This document shows, in pieces, positions 56,060 to 64,000 of a stretch of DNA of 64,000 nucleotides (position 1 is the stretch's first letter; the number at the start of each line of letters is the position of its first letter). The notes below the pieces were generated by a model, which saw only the letters and a list, made by a program, of their open reading frames with translations, was not told the DNA's origin and made no database searches. Source of the DNA: Bacillus massilinigeriensis (GTDB lineage Bacteria; Bacillota; Bacilli; Bacillales; Cytobacillaceae); NCBI RefSeq assembly GCF_900117315.1, contig NZ_LT630337.1, positions 1,881,847 through 1,945,846 of the forward strand, read 5' to 3'. Made by a program: the position numbers and the translations under genes.

Positions 56060-56138
56060 CTTAGCAACACCTCATGTAATTCTGTATATTTATTTTAAAC
56101 ACCTAATTTTTATACAATTTTCTTTAAAAAATATCAGC

Positions 56139-57296
56139 CTAAATGGCTGTCAAGCTATGCTTTTGCAAAACCTTTGCGATTAAGTTTATTCCTTCCTTCA
56201 GTTCTTCAATGCTTGCTGTTAAAGGTGGTAGCAAACGTATAACACTTTCTCCAGCAGAAAGAACAAGGAGTCCTTCTTCACGTAATTCAGCAAGAAGAGT
56301 AGGTATATCTCCCTGTATATCAATTCCAATCATAAATCCTAACCCTTTAATTTCTTTTACAATTGGAAGCTGTTGTAGACTATTTTCTAACTCCTCGGTA
56401 AATGCTTGACTTTTTTGATTTATTTCTTCAAGGAATTCTTTATCAAAAATCTTATTCATCGTCGCTATCGCAGCTGCAATAGCTACTGGATTCCCACCAA
56501 ATGTTGAGCCATGACTTCCCGGGCCAAAAAACTCTTTTAAATAAGCTTTACCTACCATAGCACCGATTGGAAAACCACTTCCTAATCCTTTTGCTACAGT
56601 AATGATATCCGGATCCAACCCAAAATGTTGAAATGCAAATGGCTTCCCAGTTCTACCAACGCCTGTTTGGATTTCATCAATAATAAGAAGGGCTTGAAAT
56701 TTTTTACATAGCTTTTCTACTTCATGTAAAAACTCTTCATTCCCTACATTAATTCCACCTTCACCTTGAATAACTTCAAGCATGACTGCAGCCACATTTT
56801 CATCCATTGCCTGCTCTAGAGAGGTAATATCATTATATGGAACATAAACAAATGTTTCTAACATTGTTCCAAAGCCTTGCTTAATTTTATCTTGACCAGT
56901 TGCAGCCATTGTAGCAAATGTACGGCCATGAAAGGATTTTTCAAAGGTGATGATTTTCGATTTCCCCGTTGCCTTTCTTGCCAGTTTAATTGCTGCTTCA
57001 TTGGCCTCTGCCCCACTATTTGCAAAGAAAACAGCATCTAAATTTGCTGCAGTTGCCAAAATCTTTGCTGCCGTTTCCTGTTGATTGATTTGGAATAGAT
57101 TGGACACATGCCAGAATTTATCTAATTGCTTTAACACTTCATCCTTAACTTCCTGAGGCTGGTGACCTAAATTACATACTCCTATCCCTGAAGTAAAGTC
57201 TAGATACTGCTTACCGGTCTCATCTATTAAATAAGTTCCTTTTGCTGAATTGGGGGCAACTTCCCATTTTGCATATGTTGGAAATAGGTAACTCAT
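56139..57296 (-). CDS. argD: Acetylornithine aminotransferase
   Basis: A 385-aa class III PLP aminotransferase converting N-acetylglutamate semialdehyde to N-acetylornithine. The Schiff-base Lys is in ITVAKGLGSGFPIGA and the GAEANEAAIKLAR motif binds the substrate. The length equals B. subtilis ArgD. The frame is open to 57338, but the ATG at 57296 overlaps the argB stop by four bases and gives the normal N-terminus (SYLFPTYAKWE). Confidence 0.96.
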   Translation of the reverse strand: MSYLFPTYAKWEVAPNSAKGTYLIDETGKQYLDFTSGIGVCNLGHQPQEVKDEVLKQLDKFWHVSNLFQINQQETAAKILATAANLDAVFFANSGAEANEAAIKLARKATGKSKIITFEKSFHGRTFATMAATGQDKIKQGFGTMLETFVYVPYNDITSLEQAMDENVAAVMLEVIQGEGGINVGNEEFLHEVEKLCKKFQALLIIDEIQTGVGRTGKPFAFQHFGLDPDIITVAKGLGSGFPIGAMVGKAYLKEFFGPGSHGSTFGGNPVAIAAAIATMNKIFDKEFLEEINQKSQAFTEELENSLQQLPIVKEIKGLGFMIGIDIQGDIPTLLAELREEGLLVLSAGESVIRLLPPLTASIEELKEGINLIAKVLQKHSLTAI

Positions 57297-58066
57297 TGAA
57301 TAACCATCTCTTTTCCGATTATTTTCGTCCCTTGCCAATTATGATCACTAAAGAACCTGTTTTTCCCTGAAACAATCATTACACTTTCTACTCCCTTTTT
57401 TAAAGCTGAAAGAGCAGATTGTACCTTTGGAATCATACCACCGTAGATTTCGCCTGATTTAATATGATGATTAATATCCTTCATTGTGATTTCTGGCTGA
57501 ATTTTTCCATTGATTCTAATCCCATCCACATCAGTAACAAACAGGCAATGCTCGACCTTTAACGCATTTGCGATTGCAGCAGCAGCATAATCTGCATTTA
57601 CATTTAATTTTTTACCGTCTTGTGCTAAAGCAATAGGAGTAATAACCGGAATGATTCCTTTGCTTAAAAGCAACTTAATAATGGATTCATTCACAGAATG
57701 GATCTCTCCAACAAATCCAAGCTCTTCTTTATTGACATATTCAGCTTCAAAAAGACCTGCATCACTACCATTTACTCCAATTGCATGAAGCTTGTTATTT
57801 GTGAGTTTTTCTACTAGCTTCCGGTTTGTCTTCCCAGATAAAACCATTTCCACCACTCTTAATGTTTCTTCGTCTGTTTTTCGAAGGCCATTTACAAAGA
57901 CTGGTGTTACATTCATTTTCTCAAGCATTTGATTAATATCTGGACCACCACCATGAACAAACACAATTTGGTAGCCCTTCTTCACTAACTCTTCTATACT
58001 TTCAAAAAATTCCGAGGACAATTGATCTAATACGCTTCCTCCGCATTTTATTAATATTCTTTTCAT
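57293..58066 (-). CDS. argB: Acetylglutamate kinase
   Basis: A 257-aa amino-acid kinase catalysing N-acetylglutamate phosphorylation. KCGGSVL near residue 8 and VFVHGGGPDINQML (about residue 36-49) bind phosphate and substrate; NVNADYAAAAIANAL and GGMIPKV are the later motifs. The ATG at 58066 has AAGGTGAG at short spacing. It follows argJ by 10 bp. Confidence 0.96.
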   Translation of the reverse strand: MKRILIKCGGSVLDQLSSEFFESIEELVKKGYQIVFVHGGGPDINQMLEKMNVTPVFVNGLRKTDEETLRVVEMVLSGKTNRKLVEKLTNNKLHAIGVNGSDAGLFEAEYVNKEELGFVGEIHSVNESIIKLLLSKGIIPVITPIALAQDGKKLNVNADYAAAAIANALKVEHCLFVTDVDGIRINGKIQPEITMKDINHHIKSGEIYGGMIPKVQSALSALKKGVESVMIVSGKNRFFSDHNWQGTKIIGKEMVIQ

Positions 58067-58076
58067 TCATCTCACC

Positions 58077-59309
58077 TTATGTTCGATAACTGGCATTTAT
58101 TTTTACATAATCATATGAAAGGTCACAGCCCCACGCTTTACTTTTGCCTTCTCCATTTTGTAAATCTACAAAAATTTGAATAAATTCATTTTCCAGATAA
58201 TTTTTTGCATCATCTTCAGAGAATGGCTGTGGCACACTGCTTTTCAACATGACAATGGGTCCAATTGAAATATTTACGTTTTCAGGATTTACTTTTGCCT
58301 GTGAGTTTCCAATCGCACAAATAATTCGACCCCAGTTTGCATCTGATCCAAATATGGCTGTTTTCACTAAGTTTGATCCTACAATTTGTTTTGCAACCTT
58401 CCTTGCATCCTCATCATTTTCAGCACCTTTAACCAATACTTCAACCAATTTGGTTGCTCCTTCACCATCCTTAGCAATTTGTTTAGCCAAGCTTTCGCAG
58501 GTGGAGGTTAATAACTCGATGAAGGTGTCCCATTCAGGGTGCTCTTGAGTAAGTGTTTGATTATTTGCTTCACCGTTCGCCATAACAAGGACCATATCGT
58601 TCGTTGAAGTGTCACCATCAACAGTAATTTGGTTAAATGTATGATTTGTCACTTGTCTTAAGGCGATTTGAAGATCAGCAGGTGATATATTAACATCTGT
58701 TGTAATAAATCCAAGCATGGTCGCCATGTTTGGATGAATCATACCAGATCCTTTTGCGGCACCGCCCATAAACACAGTAACTCCATCAATGTCTGCTTGA
58801 AAGCAACAGCCTTTCATTCCCGTATCTGTTGTTAAGATAGCCGTTTGGAAATCTTCTGCAGATTGAAGCTCCTCACTTAATTCTAATGAGTCAATACCAG
58901 TTAGAATCTTATCTAATGGTAAATATTCACCAATCACACCTGTTGATGCAACAGCGAATAATGTATCATCAATGCCTAGTTTTTCGGCAGCCTTTTTTCT
59001 CATTTCATAAGCATCCATTAGTCCCTTTTGACCCGTACATGCATTGGCACAAGCGCTGTTTACAACTACTCCTTGAAGCATACCATCTGCTGCCAGACTA
59101 TCCTTTGTCACAATAATCGGTGCTGCCTGGAAGGTATTCAATGTATATACTGCTGCACTACTTGCGGGAACATTACTTGCAATCATCCCTACATCCTTTT
59201 TTGCATATCGTAAGCCAGCATGAACACCTGCCGCAGAAAATCCACGAGGAGTAACAATCGAACCCCCTTCTAACTTCTTAATCTTTAATTCTTCTGATAA
59301 TGCTTCCAT
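58077..59309 (-). CDS. argJ: Bifunctional ornithine acetyltransferase / N-acetylglutamate synthase
   Basis: A 410-aa ArgJ, which recycles the acetyl group from acetylornithine to glutamate and, in the bifunctional form, uses acetyl-CoA. The autocleavage site is in KGSGMIHPNMATMLGF, whose Thr becomes the new N-terminal nucleophile (about residue 197). The end SYDYVKINASYRT is conserved. The ATG at 59309 has AAGGGGGAG upstream. It follows argC by 11 bp. The presence of bifunctional activity is inferred from the absence of argA in the operon. Confidence 0.96.
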   Translation of the reverse strand: MEALSEELKIKKLEGGSIVTPRGFSAAGVHAGLRYAKKDVGMIASNVPASSAAVYTLNTFQAAPIIVTKDSLAADGMLQGVVVNSACANACTGQKGLMDAYEMRKKAAEKLGIDDTLFAVASTGVIGEYLPLDKILTGIDSLELSEELQSAEDFQTAILTTDTGMKGCCFQADIDGVTVFMGGAAKGSGMIHPNMATMLGFITTDVNISPADLQIALRQVTNHTFNQITVDGDTSTNDMVLVMANGEANNQTLTQEHPEWDTFIELLTSTCESLAKQIAKDGEGATKLVEVLVKGAENDEDARKVAKQIVGSNLVKTAIFGSDANWGRIICAIGNSQAKVNPENVNISIGPIVMLKSSVPQPFSEDDAKNYLENEFIQIFVDLQNGEGKSKAWGCDLSYDYVKINASYRT

Positions 59310-59320
59310 GATTCTCCCCC

Positions 59321-60355
59321 TTATGGATATATCGGCATGAATTCTAATCCGGTTTTCTCATCAAGTCCGTACATAAGATTAGCATTCTGTACTGCCTGAC
59401 CTGCCGCACCTTTCATTAGATTGTCTATTACTGATATTATGGTTAATCTTCCTGTTCTTTCATCAACATGTAGTCCGATATCGCAATAATTAGAGCCATT
59501 TACCTCTTTAACTGAAGGAAATTTTCCTTCAGGCCTAATTCGGACAAAATGCCTTCCTTCATAATATTGTTTATATAAATCAATGACGTTACTAGTCTTC
59601 CAGTCTGATTTTAGCTGGACATAAATCGTAGCCATGATTCCGCGAGTAATTGGCAATAGGTGAGTGCTAAAGGTAATGGGCCTTACCTTACTATTCCATT
59701 TCTTTAGCTGCTGCTCAATTTCAGGTGTATGCTGGTGTTCATTAACCTTATAAATCTTAAAGTTTTCATTATTCTCTGCATACATGGAGGTTCTGGAAGG
59801 AGATCTTCCTGCGCCTGATATCCCTGATTTTGCATCAACGATAATGCTATTCGGCTCTACAATATCCTCCTTAATAACAGGAGCTAATCCTAATAATGTA
59901 GCTGTGGAATAGCAGCCTGGATTGGCAATCCATTTTGCATCCTTTATTTGCTCATGATTCCATTCAGATAATCCATACACAGAGGATTCAACAATTGAAC
60001 TTAGTGTCGGCTCCTTTTTATACCACAATCTATATTCTTCGGGATTACTCAATCGCAAGTCACCCGATAAATCGATAATTTTTAGATTGGTTTTGGAAAA
60101 CTGCTCCATCAGCCTACTTGATACTCCCGATGGTGTTGCAAGGAATAAAATATCGCTTTCTTCTTCAATCTCTTCAGGATTAATTCCTTTTAATCTCTTA
60201 TTGATAATATTGAATAAATGCGGATATTCATCCCAAATTAAGTCTTCACTACTTGATGAATGAACGGAATGGATTTCAAATTCAGGGTGGGAGTGTAAAA
60301 TTCGCAGCAATTCTACTCCACCATAACCCGTTGTACCTATTATAGAAGCTTTCAT
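59321..60355 (-). CDS. argC: N-acetyl-gamma-glutamyl-phosphate reductase
   Basis: A 344-aa NADP-dependent reductase making N-acetylglutamate semialdehyde. GTTGYGGVELLRIL is the Rossmann motif at the start, and the catalytic Cys is in WIANPGCYSTATLLG (about residue 147). First gene of the operon; the ATG at 60355 has AAAGGGGGAGG upstream. An ArgR-type box and a sigma-A promoter are just upstream. Confidence 0.97.
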   Translation of the reverse strand: MKASIIGTTGYGGVELLRILHSHPEFEIHSVHSSSSEDLIWDEYPHLFNIINKRLKGINPEEIEEESDILFLATPSGVSSRLMEQFSKTNLKIIDLSGDLRLSNPEEYRLWYKKEPTLSSIVESSVYGLSEWNHEQIKDAKWIANPGCYSTATLLGLAPVIKEDIVEPNSIIVDAKSGISGAGRSPSRTSMYAENNENFKIYKVNEHQHTPEIEQQLKKWNSKVRPITFSTHLLPITRGIMATIYVQLKSDWKTSNVIDLYKQYYEGRHFVRIRPEGKFPSVKEVNGSNYCDIGLHVDERTGRLTIISVIDNLMKGAAGQAVQNANLMYGLDEKTGLEFMPIYP

Positions 60356-60407
60356 TCACTCCTCCCCCTTTACTTTAAATGTATAAATAATCAAATATAT
60401 TAATTTT

Positions 60408-60425
60408 TATGAATTTTATTTCTTT
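60408..60425. promoter_or_regulatory. Putative ArgR/AhrC box of the arginine operon
   Basis: TATGAATTTTATTTCTTT fits the ARG-box pattern TGAAT-W4-ATTCA with one to three mismatches. It directly abuts the -10 (60426-60431), covering the transcription start, where the arginine repressor would block transcription. A second, weaker half-site is found in the AT-rich leader. Confidence 0.55.
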
Positions 60426-60454
60426 AGTATATAAAGGTCTCTTTATAAAATCAA
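60426..60454 (-). promoter_or_regulatory. Promoter of the arginine operon
   Basis: -35 TTGATT (60454-60449), 17-bp spacer, -10 TATACT (60431-60426) on the minus strand. About 70 bp upstream of argC. The 60455-60709 gap to the fnr control region holds no recognised gene. Confidence 0.72.
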
Positions 60455-60709
60455 CCATTTTTTAAAATTAGATAAAAATCTTGGTACGATTGCATTTATT
60501 TAGAGCTCCATTATTATTCTAAAACAAATATCCCACCATTTCTTTATACATATTTATTAATATCGTATACAGTGTCAGAAAATTCGCCCTTTCTTTTCGG
60601 AATAAATTTTTTTACAACTATACGAACTTTTTAATAAAAGCAAGATATTTATAGTAATTTTAATCGTGATAAGGTTGACTGATTTTTATTATTTTTATTA
60701 AACTAAGAT

Positions 60710-60725
60710 AGTGAAATATTTCACA
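60710..60725. promoter_or_regulatory. Fnr box in the fnr leader
   Basis: AGTGAAATATTTCACA, one base off the Fnr palindrome TGTGA-N6-TCACA. It lies 22 bp before the fnr start codon and downstream of a possible promoter TTGACT (60675-60680), 18 bp, TAAACT (60699-60704). This placing fits autorepression rather than activation. Confidence 0.7.
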
Positions 60726-60747
60726 CCTCGAAAAGGTGGTAATCATT

Positions 60748-61440
60748 ATGCAAACATTTAAGGAACTTTCTTCAAATTTCATACATCTTCAAACCCATTC
60801 TCAATATATGAAAAAAATCGAAAAAGGAACTTTTCTATTCCAAGAGGATGAATGGGCAAACGAGCTCTTTGTTGTTCTTAGCGGGAAGGTCCAAATCAGT
60901 AAGATGATACCTGATGGTCGTGAGCTGACGATTCGCATGTGTAGAGCAGGGGATTTAATAGGAGAAGTACCACTTTTTGATCAACCACAGAAATATATGC
61001 TTAATGCAAAGGTGATTGAAAATGGTCATGTGGCTGTGATTGACAGGCAGGATTTAGAAAAAAAACTTGGTGAAAATCATCAGCTATCTTTGGAATTTAT
61101 GAAATGGCTAAACCATCAATATCGGAAAAATCAAACGAAATTTCGTGATTTAGTTCTAAATGGAAAAAAAGGGGCCCTTTATTCCACCCTTATTCGTTTG
61201 AGCAACAGTTATGGAGAAAAATGCGATGATGGTATCCTTATAAATATTCCCATCACCAATCAGGAGCTAGCTAATTTTTGTGGAACTTCTCGTGAGGTGG
61301 TCAATCGGATGCTAAGTGAATTGAGAAGACAAAAAATAGTGACGATTGATAAAAGCATTATCACTATTCATGACTTATCCTACCTAAAGAAAGAAATTGA
61401 CTGTGAAAATTGCCCTGTCGATATTTGTAATATTGATTAA
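60748..61440 (+). CDS. fnr: Anaerobic regulator Fnr (Bacillus type)
   Basis: A 230-aa Crp/Fnr-family regulator. The N-terminal cyclic-nucleotide-like domain covers residues 15-125. The C-terminal helix-turn-helix is in ITNQELANFCGTSREVVNRML. The Cys cluster is at the C-terminus, CENCPVDIC, as in B. subtilis Fnr, where a [4Fe-4S] cluster is held by three Cys and one Asp; the matching Asp is in KFRDLVLNGKKGALY. I chose the ATG at 60748 behind AAAGGTGG. It activates nitrate respiration genes when oxygen is absent. Confidence 0.94.
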   Translation: MQTFKELSSNFIHLQTHSQYMKKIEKGTFLFQEDEWANELFVVLSGKVQISKMIPDGRELTIRMCRAGDLIGEVPLFDQPQKYMLNAKVIENGHVAVIDRQDLEKKLGENHQLSLEFMKWLNHQYRKNQTKFRDLVLNGKKGALYSTLIRLSNSYGEKCDDGILINIPITNQELANFCGTSREVVNRMLSELRRQKIVTIDKSIITIHDLSYLKKEIDCENCPVDICNID

Positions 61441-61480
61441 TATAGACAGAATTGCCCTGTTAATTCCATAAACATAAATA

Positions 61481-61515
61481 AGGAGTGAGAACAATTCGTT
61501 CTCACTCCTATTTTT
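61481..61515. terminator. Convergent terminator of fnr and ywiC-like gene
   Basis: AGGAGTGAGAAC (61481-61492) and GTTCTCACTCCT (61498-61509) are exact complements with a 5-nt loop, followed by ATTTTT. It serves both strands. Confidence 0.9.
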
Positions 61516-62230
61516 ATAATAAAGCAATAATCATAATGATAAAAAAGACAACTGAATTCGCGATTTCTAAGACTCCAATTTTCATTACCGAGTATGGTTT
61601 GCCATAGAAAAAGATCGCACGATACAAGCTTGATAGGAATGCGATTGCTATTACCCAGTAACCTAAAACCATCCATGCAATAATAACTAAAATATGATAA
61701 ATCCAAGAGAGCTTTTTAAAAAATAAATTTTTCTTCTCTCGAATCATTGTCTTCACATAAAAGGTACTTCCTATAAAAAACACATAAGAAGCGATGAAAG
61801 CAAGGATCTCATCGTGAAGAATTTGACCTTTAACAAGATAACTACTCGCTAATCCTGCAAGACAAAATACAAATATTGCACTAAAATCATTAATGAGAGC
61901 ACGTTCTTTATTAATCCTTGAAAAATAGGCATTAATAAGGAAAAACGGTAGCATTGCTACGCCGAAGATAATGATAGAGGGCCTTGTAAATAAAGGAATC
62001 ATTAATAAAATAATTGCAGGAATTATGTAAATGATTGTCCACTTTTTATATTCTGGCTTTCTTTTCTTTTTAAAAAGTAACAGCATCGGATAGGTTGCTA
62101 AATATAAAAATAGCCAGCCAAGGAAAAACGGAATATGCTGCCACATAAAGCCTGTCGTAACAACCCCTAACCAGAATGGTATGATTAACATTGCCCACGC
62201 ACCATGTTGTTTAGGCAAGAATAAATTCAT
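61514..62230 (-). CDS. ywiC: YwiC-like membrane protein
   Basis: A 238-aa protein with about eight membrane segments. It starts NLFLPKQHGAWAMLIIPFW, the YwiC-family signature; length equals B. subtilis YwiC (239 aa), which lies next to narK-fnr in that genome. The function is unknown but the association with nitrate respiration is consistent. I chose the ATG at 62230; an ATG at 62236 also fits the AGGAGG site, and the open frame extends to 62290. It lies under a class II Fnr promoter. Confidence 0.88.
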   Translation of the reverse strand: MNLFLPKQHGAWAMLIIPFWLGVVTTGFMWQHIPFFLGWLFLYLATYPMLLLFKKKRKPEYKKWTIIYIIPAIILLMIPLFTRPSIIIFGVAMLPFFLINAYFSRINKERALINDFSAIFVFCLAGLASSYLVKGQILHDEILAFIASYVFFIGSTFYVKTMIREKKNLFFKKLSWIYHILVIIAWMVLGYWVIAIAFLSSLYRAIFFYGKPYSVMKIGVLEIANSVVFFIIMIIALL

Positions 62231-62253
62231 CGTCATCACTCCTCCTATGTTAA

Positions 62254-62296
62254 ATATTACTTTATGTTGAATTTCGGGAATGTGAGGCACATCACA
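62254..62296 (-). promoter_or_regulatory. Class II Fnr-dependent promoter of ywiC
   Basis: A perfect Fnr palindrome, TGTGA-N6-TCACA, at 62281-62296, and a -10 TAATAT (62259-62254) on the minus strand. The box centre is 29.5 bases from the first -10 base, i.e. at about -41.5, the standard position for Fnr activation. Confidence 0.85.
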
Positions 62297-62350
62297 ATTT
62301 CTACTTCTTATAAAAGTTTAACACAGCCCTTTTCAAAATCTAATACAATG

Positions 62351-62395
62351 AAAAATGGCTGTCCGATAAGTTTCCATGATCTTATCGGACAGCCA
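62351..62395 (-). terminator. Terminator after the NarI-like gene
   Basis: A perfect 15-bp stem, TGGCTGTCCGATAAG (62356-62370) and CTTATCGGACAGCCA (62381-62395), loop of 10, followed on the minus strand by TTTTT. It is adjacent to the gene's stop. Confidence 0.9.
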
Positions 62396-62397
62396 CT

Positions 62398-62844
62398 TTA
62401 AATATTTTTTCTTGTAATCACTTTTCTTCGGAAAAGAAGATACGGTTTTAATAAATACGGTAAATAGTTGGTAAATGATATCAACAGTATAGATGTTAAT
62501 AATATTACAAAATGCACGCGAGAAAGGAAGGAAATATTTCTTATGATATCAGTATCTGGATGAAGACGAAGTACACTCATTACCCAATCAAAGATCATTC
62601 TTGGCTCATTATTTATTCTCGTATAATAAACAACGGCTAAACCAGTTAATACACTTAGACCCATTAATCCTACAACCACTCGATTAATTAATCTTTCGTG
62701 AATGACTAGCTGATTCTGTTGAGCTTGTACTTCCTCGACATCATTCTGCCAGACTACCCCCATCCCAAAAACAGCAAAAACTATATAGGGATAGACAATC
62801 CACAACAGCGTTTGAAATATTTCCATCTCCTTCAACTCTTCCAT
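62398..62844 (-). CDS. Shortened NarI-like (nitrate reductase gamma) membrane protein
   Basis: A 148-aa protein with three membrane segments. The N-terminus (YPYIVFAVFGMGVVW) and the last 70 residues (DWVMSVLRLHPDTDI, LSRVHFVILLT, PYLLFRR) resemble the ends of NarI, the cytochrome b subunit of respiratory nitrate reductase. By eye it lacks the second and third NarI segments, with the two haem His there; two C-terminal His in the right places (LRLHPD, SRVHFV) remain. It may be a degenerate or specialised subunit. The ATG at 62844 has no good ribosome binding site, though another ATG seven codons on also fits. The family call is from context and partial similarity. Confidence 0.55.
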   Translation of the reverse strand: MEELKEMEIFQTLLWIVYPYIVFAVFGMGVVWQNDVEEVQAQQNQLVIHERLINRVVVGLMGLSVLTGLAVVYYTRINNEPRMIFDWVMSVLRLHPDTDIIRNISFLSRVHFVILLTSILLISFTNYLPYLLKPYLLFRRKVITRKNI

Positions 62845-62901
62845 CTATTTTTTCAAACATAAATCCCCTACTTCATTTAATCTTAAATTGGAAATGATTG
62901 C

Positions 62902-62917
62902 AGTGACTAAAGTTACA
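62902..62917. promoter_or_regulatory. Weak Fnr box upstream of the NarI-like gene
   Basis: AGTGACTAAAGTTACA differs from TGTGA-N6-TCACA at two positions. A TTAAAT hexamer on the minus strand at 62880-62875 is exactly where a class II promoter would put its -10 (centre at -41.5). Confidence 0.4.
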
Positions 62918-62985
62918 TTTATGACAATTTTTTTAACTTTTTTTATCGAAATTTCGAACATAATCTTTATATTTTGTGACTATCG

Positions 62986-63528
62986 TTATAGTTCATCGGA
63001 TTGACGTTGACTTAACAATCGATCTATGAGCCACCTTTTCCCTTTCTCTTCATCTATTTGAAAACAAGGTAAAGGAGTATTTCTTTGGATTAATGTTAAA
63101 TCCCTTTGGTCCCAGCAAAAGAATGCTTTAACATGAGGCAAATCCTTTAGCATTTGAAAATCATCATACCTTTTCAAAAAAACTACCTTATCGAGATTCT
63201 CATTTTTATATCCTTCAATAAGAATGAAATCCGGACTAAATTGAGAAAGTAGCCTAATTTTTTCATTTAATGAGAATGGAATAGACTCTACTTGGATAAG
63301 CATCCTTCCATCCCCCTCTACCAAGGCTGCCATTGCACCTGCTTGAATAGTCTGAAAGGAGTCTTTATCCTCTACTACACTTGGTTTCCCTCCATGGCCA
63401 TGGTGCTTAATGGTTATGGTCTTTAAGCCTTTTCCAGAAAGCTCCTGAATAATATGATTAACAAAGGTTGTTTTCCCGCTATTTTGATAACCGACAAATT
63501 GCATCATTACTGGTATTACCATGGCCAT
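62986..63528 (-). CDS. mobB: Molybdopterin-guanine dinucleotide biosynthesis protein MobB
   Basis: A 180-aa P-loop GTPase-like protein. Walker A GYQNSGKTTFVNHI is near residue 13, and KTITIKHHGHGG follows at about residue 39. MobB assists conversion of molybdopterin to the guanine dinucleotide form used by nitrate reductase. The ATG at 63528 overlaps the moeA stop and has GAAGG upstream; internal ATGs at 63522 and around residue 8 are possible. Coupled to moeA. Confidence 0.92.
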   Translation of the reverse strand: MAMVIPVMMQFVGYQNSGKTTFVNHIIQELSGKGLKTITIKHHGHGGKPSVVEDKDSFQTIQAGAMAALVEGDGRMLIQVESIPFSLNEKIRLLSQFSPDFILIEGYKNENLDKVVFLKRYDDFQMLKDLPHVKAFFCWDQRDLTLIQRNTPLPCFQIDEEKGKRWLIDRLLSQRQSDEL

Positions 63529-64000
63529 TCATTGCCTTCCTGGTCCTCAATTAGAAAAATCTCCACCTCATCACCACAACGATAACCTCTTGTTCCACCT
63601 GGTAGTACGATAAAACAATTAGCTGCTGCTAAGCTCGTCACAATATTTGATTTATCTACCCCTGTTGGAGAGGCTTCCAAATGGCCCTCCCGAATTGAGA
63701 GCCTTCCCCTCACTAATCGGGTAAATGGATTTGCCTTTGGAAAATCTTCGACAAGGATCGCCTTTTCTTTTTTTAAATGAGGTCTTGGTGAAAATAGCAG
63801 CTTACGAATAACAGGTCTTGCAAATAGTTCAAACCCTACATAGCATGCGGATGGGTTACCAGATAATCCAAAGAGGTGCTTCCCATGATAAGCCGCTACG
63901 GTTGTGACGCTACCTGGCCGCATTCTGACCTTGTTAAACAAAACTTGAGCTCCTAGTTTTTCATAAATAGCTGGTAAATAATCAAAGTCTCCAACAGATA
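63516..64000 (-). CDS. moeA: Molybdopterin molybdenumtransferase MoeA, C-terminal part
   Basis: Partial gene that runs off the right edge, so the N-terminal part is missing. The visible portion has SVGDFDYL with the MoeA substrate motif, KVRMRPGS, GLSGNPSACYVGFELFA, and the C-terminal domain ending in GNEWPW. MoeA inserts molybdenum into molybdopterin adenylate. It overlaps mobB by 13 bp, an operon for cofactor synthesis beside the nitrate genes. Confidence 0.93.
   Translation of the reverse strand, partial: SVGDFDYLPAIYEKLGAQVLFNKVRMRPGSVTTVAAYHGKHLFGLSGNPSACYVGFELFARPVIRKLLFSPRPHLKKEKAILVEDFPKANPFTRLVRGRLSIREGHLEASPTGVDKSNIVTSLAAANCFIVLPGGTRGYRCGDEVEIFLIEDQEGNEWPW

Overview
The window is from a low-GC, endospore-forming Bacillaceae chromosome (Bacillus sensu lato, perhaps Neobacillus or a relative). 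Evidence for this is the strong AGGAGG-type ribosome binding sites with frequent TTG/GTG starts, spore genes (spoVA, cotO, YjcZ), and long runs of genes in the same order as the Bacillus subtilis argC-carAB-argF / yjz-yja-yjb region, read here in reverse. There is no rRNA, tRNA, CRISPR, prophage or insertion sequence. The window starts inside a short-chain dehydrogenase gene and ends inside moeA.

Region 1 (1-10140) is a catabolic island of two minus-strand acyl-CoA operons. It holds two acyl-CoA dehydrogenases, three short-chain dehydrogenases, an acyl-CoA ligase, a hot-dog thioesterase, a CoA-ester-kinase-like APH protein and a ComB-like phosphatase. A TetR regulator lies between them, and near-identical palindromes precede each operon. 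The kinase plus the ACAD10/11-type dehydrogenase suggests a split phosphorylation-elimination route for 4-hydroxyacyl-CoA. This is the most promising little-described system in the window. Region 2 (10230-14380) is sporulation: YjcZ, a spoVAC-spoVAD-spoVAEb cluster with a YhcN/YlaJ lipoprotein, a tiny Cys/Lys-rich peptide, a DUF1360 protein and CotO.

Region 3 (14600-41400) follows the B. subtilis fabI-yjbQ-prpE-yjbO-nadF-relQ-yjbL-yjbK-cwlQ-yjbI-yjbH-yizD-pepF-coiA-(cls)-mecA-spx-opp-trpS-yjbA-yjaZ order. It includes a FapR box at fabI, a probable CodY box at oppA and a Trp T-box at trpS. Region 4 (41400-50900) holds fabHF with a FapR box, the competence regulator med (without comZ), two yja genes that look like degenerate enzymes, yjzD, clpB with a CtsR box, and yjzC. 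Spx, its adaptor YjbH, MecA, CoiA, Med and ClpB all fall within about 27 kb, so the window is rich in proteolysis and competence control.

Region 5 (50930-60430) is one long arginine operon, argC-J-B-D-carA-carB-argF, with a sigma-A promoter and an adjoining ArgR-type box. Region 6 (60700-64000) is an anaerobic-respiration group: an Fe-S Fnr regulator, a YwiC-like membrane protein behind a textbook class II Fnr promoter, a shortened NarI-like membrane protein, and the molybdenum-cofactor genes mobB and moeA.
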